DNA from: Gigaspora margarita
Taxonomy: Eukaryota > Glomeromycota > Glomeromycetes > Diversisporales > Gigasporaceae
Reading direction: 5' to 3'
Assembly: GCA_009809945.1 (NCBI GenBank)
Contig: WTPW01000148.1
Coordinates: 405,545 to 469,544, forward strand
DNA: 64,000 bases
In this document: positions 56,085 to 64,000 of the stretch, piece by piece
How the letters are laid out: every line of letters begins with the position of its first letter
Numbering within the stretch: position 1 is the stretch's first letter
Position numbers and translations under genes: made by a program
The notes under the pieces: model-generated
What the model saw: only the letters and a program-made list of their open reading frames with translations
Databases searched by the model: none
What the model was told of the DNA's origin: nothing

Positions 56085-56426
56085 CAGTTAGACCTCCATA
56101 AATGCAACCTCCATAAATGCAATACCTCTCTAAATGCACGTTTTTGTCTTGTTTGTAAGAAATTATTAGTGATAAATGCACATTCTATATTCTATAAATG
56201 TATGTTCTTTCAAATAATTTTCTATATTATGCTACCTCTCTAAATGCACATAGCCAATCAAATGTTAGTATTTATGATAGGTTATACAGTTTTTAGTAGA
56301 AGTTATACAATCTTGATGATCTAATCTTTAAAGCTGCAATTTAATTAACTCTTTCTAAATGCAATACCTTCCTAAATGCACATTGTAGTCTTGTCTTTAC
56401 ATATTGCATTTATGGAGGTTTGACTG
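56085..56426. mobile_element. pogo/Tigger-like MITE (copy 2), TA TSD
   Basis: CAGTTAGACCTCCATAAATG at the left, complement CATTTATGGAGGTTTGACTG at the right, TA at 56083-56084 and 56427-56428. 342 bp; the intact version of 10792-11431. Confidence 0.85.
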
Positions 56427-56729
56427 TAGTTAATGTTGCTTAAATATTTAAATGGGCAGTTCCTTTAATAGATAAAATATCTAGTAGTGTAGCTAAAGCC
56501 TTTAAAAAAGTTATAGTAGTTCTAAATGCTCTCTTATTTGGACTAAATTATTAATAGTAAATACTAGTTCTAAATTTAAATCTAATTCTAAAAATTAATA
56601 GAAAAATATAATAATAAAATTAAAATTGATATGTCTTATAGAAGTCAAAGTATTGTTGAAAGATTTAATCATACTTTAGCTAAAAAAAATAGTTTGATTA
56701 CAGGATGCTTCTGATTTATTGTTATCTAC

Positions 56730-58601
56730 ATGATCGAATTTATAGTACTAAAATCTTATTGCATACCAAAATCTTTTGAAAGAATTGTAATCAATGCGAA
56801 ATTTTTCAAAAGAATTGAAATCTTTCAGTATGCATATCTTTCAAAAGATTTCAAAATAAATTTTAAAATATTGCAAAATAAATTTCAAATATTGTGAAAT
56901 AGGGCAAAAAAAGTGCAATTACCTAATTAATTATTCTACTTTAGGTACCCAAGAGGTACTATTTCACATATTATCATGTAAATCTGCAATATTTTGCAAT
57001 TTTTCGCAATATTTTGCAAAATTTTGAAATTTTTTAGAATTTTTGCAATTTTTTTATTTATTACATTTTTAAATTAAATATATATTTTTAATTAATATTT
57101 TATTATATATTATATTTTAATTAGTATACATTCTTTACAATATTATTTTTACATTGTTACATATTATTTTTACATTATTACATATTATTTTACATTATTA
57201 CATATTATTTTAACTGCTTCGCAATTCTTCACACTAATTCTATTACTATTGTAGAAGAAAAAATAAAAACTAGCACAAATATACTTATTTTTGCACATTC
57301 TACAATTAGCTATTATCTTCACTTCTTTGTTTAACTATCATATTAGCTTCACTATTTCTTTTGTTATCTTCATTTTGCTCTTTTTTCTAAATACTTTTTA
57401 AAAATGGTAGAAAAGTGAAAAATAAAAAAAAAACAGAAGTAAAAGTTGGTATTTTTGCAACTTGCTATAAAATCTAGTATTCTTGCAAAGTGCCAGAGAA
57501 GTTAAAGTACCAGAAAGTCAGGTCGCATTCTTCAAGTTCGAAGAAGTAAGAAATAAATAAAATAAAAAAATAAGTCAAAAAAAATAACAAATAAAAAAAC
57601 ACAAAATATGTAAGCAAAATTTAATAAAAAAAAATGAAGCCCCAAATCTCTATTTCTCTAAAGTAAGAGTTCACATTTAGAATTTGCTGAAACCAAGTTA
57701 TTTTCATAAAGTGCCAGATTAATGTTCTTGCAATGTGCTAGAAAAGTATGTATTTGTTTGCAAAGTGTTGAAAAAGTCTGAGTTGTGTTTTTTTGCAAAA
57801 TGGCAGAAAATAAAGGTTTGTTCTTGCAAAGTGCTGGAATAAAATAAATTAATAAAAAAAATTTAAAAAATAAAAAACAAAAAACAAAAACAAAAAATAA
57901 ATAAAGCGAAACTGTGCAAAAACTTGTAAAACTTAGTAAAAACTTGCAAAAACTTGCAAAAAAGTGTTTTTGGAAATTTTGAAATTGCTAGAGAGAAATT
58001 AGTTGTGTGTCTTACAGTGTGTCAAAAGTCTGAATTGGCATGCAAAGTCTTATTGGTGTTCTTGAAAAGTGTCAAAAAGTTGTAGGTTTCTTGCAAAGAG
58101 TTAATATTCTTGTAAAGTGTGAAAAAATTAAAAAATAAATAAAAAATGAAACGAAAACAAAAAAAAACAGAACAAAACTAAAAAAATAATGTAAACAAAG
58201 TGAAAGGAAAAAAACAATNCAAAACTGTATAGAAGATCTAATTTATAAACAAAAGATCTGATCTGATTTTGTAATACAGTAGATTAATTTTGATATATAA
58301 TACAAAATTTTGAACTATTTTGAAAATATAGTCCATTGTGTCCTTGGCATGACCCAGGTTATATATTCTGATCCAGCTGATCCAGCCAATTCTAAAATAT
58401 TTTGAAATATTTTGATTACTAAATATTTTGAAATATTTTGATTACAAAATATTTTGAAAAATATTTTGAATCTATTTTTAAAATATTTCGAAATATGTTT
58501 CAAAATATTTTGAAATATATTGCGATATGCAAGGTCTTTCAAAAGATTTCACATGTGCACTAGATCTTTTGAAAAATTTTGTATATTTATTTTGCTGATA
58601 T
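56730..58601 (+). mobile_element. Large TIR element (family A, copy 3)
   Basis: It shares with 29321-31590 the GCAATATTTTGCAAAATTTT-rich left part, the ACTAGCACAAATATACTTAT block, and the A-rich CTTGCAAAGTGC part. Ends CATGATCGAATTTATAG and TTTATTTTGCTGATA are diverged TIRs. Flanks TATCTACA and TATCTAAA may be an 8-bp TSD. It separates the QDASDLLLS and KSRAWIKNL parts of the integrase. Confidence 0.65.
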
Positions 58602-58680
58602 ATATCTAAAAAATCAAGAGCTTGGATTAAAAATCTTTATATAATTATTGAAGCATGGCAGATATTCGATTTGATTGGTT

Positions 58681-59827
58681 TGTAGATCTCTGAGTTACAC
58701 AATATAAATAAAAATTTTTAAAGTAACCCTTACTATGAAAAACCATATCGTCAATTAGCAACCCATGGTTTTACATAATAATTTTTTTTTAAACCGTCTT
58801 AAAGTATTTTTTACCTCTTCGTACATCTCTAGTGAAAAAAAGATCAGTATAGATCATTATCACTAAAGTCTTTACTTAGAGAGCAAATTTAGGCAAATTT
58901 AGGCAACTAATGAGATAATAAACTTTTAAAATTAGAAAAAATTCAAGTATTATTGGCTAATTTCAGTAAAGTTTTGCGACACCACCAGACTGAGTAAACT
59001 TCATATTAGTAGAGCAAGAAGGAAAACTTTAGCCGCTTTAATACTATACTAAGGTAAGATTAACATGACTATTATAGTACAATTATGGAAGGTATATAAG
59101 TGACAATTTAACCTTCTTTTCGTCTTTTCTGACTCTAATACAGTCTGGGATTTTTCCAAATTTGGGTTGATATACAAAATTATTCTAGAATTTGGAAATT
59201 CTTTGATAATCTATAAAATAAATTTTGATTGGCTATTTTTTTGCTATTTATACAAAATTTTGATCTAAATTCACATGATTTTTTTTAAAAAGAATTTCTT
59301 CAAATTATCGAAGTGGGTATTTCAAGTTCTAAAGATTTAGAATCCACAAAAATTATAGTTGAATCCATGTATATGCCTAAGTTGTGTGTGCTTAAAAAAT
59401 GAGTATCAATTAACTTTTAAGATGGTTTGAGATTTAAATTTTACCTTTTTTTAATATATTTTGTCCGTATTAATATAGTTGTTGAGTGTAATCTACTAGA
59501 CTACAGCTAATAATGAAATACTCAAAAAGTATAGAACCCAAGGTTTTGTAATCAATAAATATCAATAAAATTAATACTTCATAGAAAAGTAAATGAGACC
59601 TAAAAATAAGATAAGTTTTGCTAGTATTGGTTGAAGTTCTACATTTTTTTTACAGTATTATCATTTTTTTTATGTATTTTACTGAATAAAAAAAGTGACA
59701 AAAAACAATTTTCAGGATAAAATGAAGAGGCTACTTATACCCGGGTCTAATTTTGCTGGCAAGCATAATGTTTTTTTGCCAGATTTTAGCTTTATAAGTA
59801 GGAGCATTGCATTTAATCGATACTATA
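58681..59827. other. No gene or repeat recognised
   Basis: A+T-rich sequence of more normal complexity than its surroundings; all frames are broken within about 60 codons. It could be decayed element sequence or host intergenic DNA. Confidence 0.4.
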
Positions 59828-59985
59828 CAGTAAAACCTTCATAAGTGCACTTCTTGGGAACAAACTCTAACAATAGGCACTTAGAGAACAATAGAAAAAA
59901 GTGCATTTATAAAGGTCATTTATATATCCGGGCCAGAACTTAAGTGTGCATTTAAAGAGGATGTGTATTTATAGAAGTTTTACTG
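59828..59985. mobile_element. pogo/Tigger-like MITE, 158 bp, TA TSD
   Basis: CAGTAAAACCTTCATAAGTG at the left, complement TATTTATAGAAGTTTTACTG at the right, TA at 59826-59827 and 59986-59987. Internal GTGCATTTATAAAGG repeats. A different, shorter family from 56085-56426. Confidence 0.85.
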
Positions 59986-59987
59986 TA

Positions 59988-61139
59988 TAGTAATATTCTG
60001 TGAACTATGTAGGTTTTTTTATTTTTTTTTTCTTGTTATTTATTTGACATTTTAATTTCTAATTATTTTTTTTAAAAATTTGGGTTTCTATAATTTAGGC
60101 TTAAGGACTCAATATATTTGCAGCTATTAGTAAAAATCAACGCAAAACCAAAATTAAACAGAGCTCCGTAAATACCCTCTTTGAATTATTTTTATTATAC
60201 TTTTTAAAGTTATTATTTTCAACTTTTATGAATTTAGCTAAATTACTTAAGATATCTTCAACAAATATGATTTAGTCACTTAATAGCTTGGGTAGGATCT
60301 TAGAAATTTCTTTCTTAAAAACTCGTGAAGACTTTCGTTACTATCTATTGAAGCACTATATTTTCGTGTTATGGGCAACCTATATATCTTAAGATTGCTA
60401 AAATTTTATAAATAAAATTAATTAGTTTAATGTGCATTTCATAATATTTTTTAGTCATTGTGATCTTTATTACAGTATTAAAGATTTGACACGACCTTTT
60501 AGCCTATATAATTAATGAAACAAATACTTATACATGTTATCAGCCTATTGTTTAACTCAGAGTTACACTTAATAATCCAATGGTTTGCTCTACGATATTT
60601 AGAATATATAAATTATAAGTATTACAGTATTAGTAAAGCTTATTGCTATTATAATAGCATGTCAAACGGTAAAGTTCTTTAACACTTATGCATAACGTCT
60701 CAATTTTCTCTCTTTTTGTTGACCGTTTCTAGCATTTAAAACTTATATTTATAATTAATATAAATAGTACTAGCAATTAATAGTAAAAATATTTGCTTAT
60801 AATAAGTTTTGGGGTTGTAAATTAATTTTAATAGTGAATACTTATGTTCGTAGAGCTAAAAAATATACAAGCCGAATCTATGGTGTAACAAAGATCAGAA
60901 GTTTCTAGAATTATTTGATCTGCAATTCTATACTATAAATGGTGCGATCGATACAGTCCAAATATGGAAAAATCCTGGACTGTAATACCATGTTGATAAT
61001 TATAACCAACTGTATTCATCTGCTTAACTAATGCATAGTATTTTAATTCAAGTTGATAAAAGTCAGAGCAAGGATATGCTGAAAGCAATCCGGTTAGGTC
61101 CAAGTTCATAGTATTAAATCAAATCCAGCATGAGATATT
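59988..61139. other. No gene seen; one small palindrome
   Basis: No supported ORF. TACAGTCCA...TGGACTGTA at 60953-60985 is a 33-bp hairpin, possibly a remnant of a CAGT-ended MITE reduced to its tips. Confidence 0.4.
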
Positions 61140-61147
61140 CTGCCCTG

Positions 61148-61433
61148 TAGGGTTCCGCAATTTGATTTGATCTTCAAATATTTGAATCAAATATTTGATC
61201 AAATTCAAATTCAAATTTGACTATAGTTGATTTGATCAAATTCAAATTTGACCAAATTTGATTTGATTTGACAAATATTTGATTTGATTTAAAAATTATT
61301 ATTAAAAATTCAAATTCAAATCAAATTCAAATCCAAATATTTGAATCAAATTAAATTCAAATCAGGGTCAATTTGATTTGATCAAATTCAAATTGACCCA
61401 ATATTTGATTTGATTTGAATTTGAGGAACCCTA
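61148..61433. mobile_element. hAT-type MITE, 286 bp, 8-bp TSD CTGCCCTG (copy 2)
   Basis: Nearly identical to 11770-12055, same length. CTGCCCTG at 61140-61147 and 61434-61441. It landed within or at the edge of the CTGTAAGAAAA-ended element that follows. Confidence 0.9.
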
Positions 61434-61438
61434 CTGCC

Positions 61439-61877
61439 CTGTAAGAAAAGTAGCACGTGTGATATTCGTGCTATTACAGGTATACGCGTGAATTTTGGAC
61501 TGCAAATGGACCAGATTTTGTAGCAGTTTACTAAGCCAAAATTCACATATTTTGGCACGTTCACTAAAATAACGGAAAGGCACGGGATAGTACACCGTGT
61601 TTGACACGTGAGGTACAGGATAGTTTCTTTTCACCGTGCCATTTTTGACACGTTCACCTGTAAATTTTGAACAGTAAATGGACTGGATTTTGCAGCAGTT
61701 TACTAATCCAAAATTCACGGATTTTGGCACGGATTTTTGGCATGTTTTTCTACAGAAATTGCAGTGAAGGAACAGTTTGTGAACCATAATTTGCACGTAA
61801 AATTTTTTGCAGAGGCATGTAATGGTTGTTTTTCCTGTGCCATTTTGGACCATACTACGTGCTACTTTTTCTTACAG
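61439..61877. mobile_element. TIR element with CTGTAAGAAAAGTAGCACG ends
   Basis: Left end CTGTAAGAAAAGTAGCACGT, right complement ACGTGCTACTTTTTCTTACAG. Inside, an ~80-bp block (AAATGGACCAGATTTTG, AGCAGTTTACTAAGCC, AAAATTCAC) is present twice (about 61480-61560 and 61665-61740), separated by a GGCACGGGATAG/GGTACAGGATAG pair. The 140-codon minus-strand frame here reads through these repeats and shows no family resemblance, so I treat it as incidental. Confidence 0.7.
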
Positions 61878-63181
61878 AGCTGGGGTGAGTTAGAAAGTTC
61901 ACAAAGTTGTCTAGAGTTCTTTTTTTTTATACTGGATAATTATCCTCCTCCTCCTAATCTAATCGGTATGTGTAATATTTATTTAAATTAATTTTATAAC
62001 TTAATACATGTCTATTTTTCTACAAGATTATTTATAACTTAAATTGTAATTCAACTAAATAGCCATTGTGGAGTATGGCAATAGTGGTGAATTTTTTTTA
62101 GCCAATAAAGGACAAGTATTTTTATTTTTGCTGGCATTATTCTCAATACAAACTAATTCTAGAACAAGCTAAAAATTTGACCGTTTTCTGAAATCTCTCC
62201 AGTTTCGTTCTATAGATTATCTAACTTTTCGAAAAATACATCGCTATCTTCAGACCAAAGTTTCAAAGGCAATGATGAAGAGTTAAGTAACCTTTAGAAT
62301 GAAATAGAAGAGATTTCAGGAAGCAACTAAATTTTTAGGTTGTCCCAAAATTTATGAGACCAGCTAGAGATATTAACAGTCTGGTCTAGTCAATTTTGGT
62401 CTGGTCTATTATGCAAAACTAACTTAAACTTAATCAAGACAATTCTAGTACAAATTAACTTAACCTTAGTCACCAGAATAGTAAGTGTCTCTATAATAGA
62501 TTTTTTACGAAACTCATAGTGGAAATCATAAAAACTCTAATGCAAACCCATATGATCTTAACCACATACTGTAGCCACCGGAATAGCAAATATTATTGCT
62601 CTCTTCGATTTAATTTGGATTTGATCAATTTCTGATTTTTTTTGAACTCCACAATATAGGCAATTGGCAACTTTACAAAATTGTTTACCTTATATTTGCT
62701 ATTTTCAAATATCCCGTAATGATATTACAGCTTCTCATTGTTGCCACTCTTCCTTCTCAGTGGCCATCCCTTTCATCAATATTTGAACACCATTTTGTTG
62801 ATCTTTAATGTAATTTTTACGTAGCATCACATATGCGAGGCATAATTTGACTCAAAAATTGTACAAATTACCTAAGCTTGTTATATTTTTGGAACTCATT
62901 CCATAAGTTTTTTTTTGTACCATTTTATTAATATAACAAATTTAAATAACTCGTTATTTTTTTTTTTGCACAATAGCATGAACATAGCGCAATAGAAAGA
63001 ACGAACATAATAGAATAGTAAGAACGGATATAGCAACCATGATAGGTATAACATGATAGTTAGAGTAAGACATAGCACAATAGTTAGAATAGAACATAGT
63101 ATGATAATTATAATGGGACGTAGTATGATAGTTAGAATGGGATATGGCACGAAAGTTAGACATAGTACTGTATGATGTAGT
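61878..63181. other. Mostly unassigned; palindrome and satellite units
   Basis: 62190-62335 is an imperfect palindrome (CTGAAATCTCTCCAGTTTCG with its complement). 62400-62600 carries two units of the satellite-like repeat of 52915-53870. 62990-63170 has short AGTTAGAATRGRACATAG-type repeats of about 25 bp. No gene supported. Confidence 0.45.
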
Positions 63182-63506
63182 ATTAGTGTTCTGACCCGTC
63201 ACAAAAATCCCAACCTGGGTCACCCGCGGGTGGGTCACATGGGTGACCCAGGTGAACACTAGGTAATAGAAAAATTCTGCTATGGGTCACCCGCGGGTGG
63301 GTCACCTGGGGACCTGGGTGAACACTAGGTAATAGAAAAATTCTGCTACGGGTCACCCGCGGGTGAGTCACCTTGGTGACCCAGGTGAACACTAGGTATA
63401 GTGTTCTGACCCGTCACAAAAATCCCAACTCGGATGACCCGGGTGAACACTAGGTAATAGAAAAATTNTNCTANGGGTCACCNNGGTNACCCNGGTGAAC
63501 ACTAGA
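63182..63506. repeat. G+C-rich GGGTCACCCGCGGGTGACCC-type element with tandem units
   Basis: Bounded by TAGTGTTCTGACCC and GGTGAACACTA. A unit CACTAGGTAATAGAAAAATT then CTGCTAYGGGTCACC recurs three times (about 63257, 63328 and 63449). The block TGTTCTGACCCGTCACAAAA occurs at 63188 and 63402. Several N bases mark poor assembly. TAGTG ends suggest a hAT-like MITE, but flanks do not match as a TSD. Confidence 0.6.
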
Positions 63507-63854
63507 ATATTGATAGATAAAATTGGTAAGCTTAATAATATTTTAACAAATTTAAGCAAATCATTATTAATTAATCAAAGCATTTCTAATTTAACATTAG
63601 ATCTGCTCAGTATGTATGACTATTGTATAAGTAGCAAGGCATAACAGGTATAGATAGCTCGTGCCAGAATTTAGAAAATGCGATAGCCACAAAGTTATTC
63701 ATATAACATTAAAGTACCCATTATACACGTGATGTTAATGCACATCAAATGATCAATTTGAATACGCCATCCAATAAGATTCAAGATTTTGTAAACAAAA
63801 GTTTGCCTGTTAACTATACACTTCGTACTTTGTACTACGTTCCTGGTACCCATA
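63507..63854. other. No gene seen
   Basis: A+T-rich spacer between two G+C-rich repeat blocks; no ORF or inverted ends supported. Confidence 0.4.
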
Positions 63855-64000
63855 CAGGTCACCCATGTGGGTGACTTGCAGGTTGACCCACGGGTGACCC
63901 GCATGTTGACCCACGGGTGACACGCAGGTTGACCCACGGGTGACCCACGGGTCACCCGCGGGTTGACCACCCGGGTGGCCATAATTCAACCTGGGTCACC
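63855..64000 (+). repeat. G+C-rich 23-bp tandem repeat, runs off the window
   Basis: GTTGACCCACGGGTGACNCGCA units start at 63882, 63905 and 63928 and continue in altered form with GGGTCACCCGCGGGTTGACC. Related in motif to the block at 63182-63506. A minus-strand frame across it is repeat-driven. Confidence 0.75.

Larger units (their letters stand above)
55745..58680 (+). pseudogene. Retroviral-type integrase (Maverick-like), split by two elements
   Basis: Plus-strand reading begins near EEPVIYIDSSACDL, then LTSQKLYYQPRSYYRMAKKL, ALFNSIQVSNKCYQTDILYM, then NKIYKYCLYI up to 56084. After the pogo-like MITE (56085-56426) it resumes with VNVA, FKWAVPLIDKISSSVAKAFK and, near 56630-56680, SIVERFNHTLAKK, which carries the Glu of the DDE triad. 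QDASDLLLS follows, a 1.9-kb element interrupts, and KSRAWIKNLYIII resumes at 58607. The first Asp falls at QTDILYM. Integrases of this type insert Maverick/Polinton or retroelement DNA. Stops make it inactive. In sequence style it pairs with the pPolB relic upstream. Confidence 0.65.

Noticed and set aside
61431..61853. 140-codon minus-strand frame with a GTGKTT stretch resembling a P-loop
   Set aside because: It spans the TIR and internal duplicated blocks of the element at 61439-61877 and lacks a Walker A Gly-Lys-Thr context in a fold; coding periodicity is explained by the repeats.
63183..63392. Repetitive Pro/His/Thr-rich frames on the minus strand
   Set aside because: They translate the GGGTGACCC repeat and end with it; no independent coding evidence.
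1..64000. Possible organellar or bacterial origin of the window
   Set aside because: LINE with poly(A) and TSD, SINEs, Tc1, hAT and PIF-like elements are nuclear eukaryotic. No organelle genes or operons are present; only the small block at 34.6-34.9 kb looks bacterial.

Overview
This is a eukaryotic, nuclear-type, very A+T-rich window made almost entirely of transposable elements inserted into one another. I found no intact host gene, rRNA, genuine tRNA gene or CRISPR array. The protein relics are a LINE of the type I associate with arbuscular mycorrhizal fungi, a protein-primed family-B DNA polymerase, a retroviral-type integrase, a Gag/CCHC-like protein, a RING-ended transposon protein and a Tc1 transposase. 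Together with the low G+C and the tRNA-headed SINEs they fit a Glomeromycotina genome (Rhizophagus, Gigaspora or Diversispora-like). That is inference from family recollection, not a search.

The oldest layer is a set of decayed genes. A polymerase relic (+) starts at 8878 and can be followed to about 27330. A membrane-segment protein (-) runs 40565 to 33420, a small CxxC protein (+) 40748-41205, a small unknown protein (-) 42591 to 41330, a coiled-coil/Gag/CCHC protein (-) 55726 to 43010, and an integrase (+) 55745 to about 58680. Polymerase plus integrase is the core of Maverick/Polinton elements, so these could be one Maverick-like element inflated by later insertions. This is a hypothesis.

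Later layers can be read because many insertions left exact target-site duplications (TSDs) or exactly restore a frame when removed on paper. Examples: the LINE 18547-26606 sits in the polymerase (13-bp TSD). Inside the LINE are a TTA-TSD element (19419-20936) and a TTAA-TSD element (25676-26043). A ~0.96-kb tRNA-headed SINE (37247-40451, 16-bp TSD) sits in the membrane-protein gene and is itself split by a 2.2-kb long-inverted-repeat element. TTA-TSD elements (1313-2827, 1880-2464, 33659-35966, 41455-41987), hAT-like elements with 8-bp TSDs (6891-7938, 11770-12055, 61148-61433), and pogo/Tc1-like TA-TSD elements (10792-11431, 27332-27516, 56085-56426, 59828-59985) fill most of the rest.

Region by region: 1-8.8 kb, nested TIR elements, a T-rich tract and a minisatellite; 8.9-27.3 kb, the shattered polymerase with LINE and RING-gene element; 27.6-33.4 kb, Tc1 fragment, a 2.3-kb TIR element and two SINEs; 33.4-42.6 kb, two minus-strand gene relics, a TTA element holding a ~1-kb insert with a bacterial-looking ORF, and the split SINE; 43-55.7 kb, the Gag-like relic broken by an array of alternating inverted repeats and a 5.3-kb foldback element; 55.7-58.7 kb, the integrase; 58.7-64 kb, mostly unassignable sequence with small TIR elements and G+C-rich GGGTGACCC-type repeats.

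The most unusual signal is a short palindrome-forming module, CTGAAYAAGTTTACTTA with TTAGTAAAATTT about 20-30 bases inward. It recurs at least a dozen times inside elements whose terminal repeats and TSDs differ.
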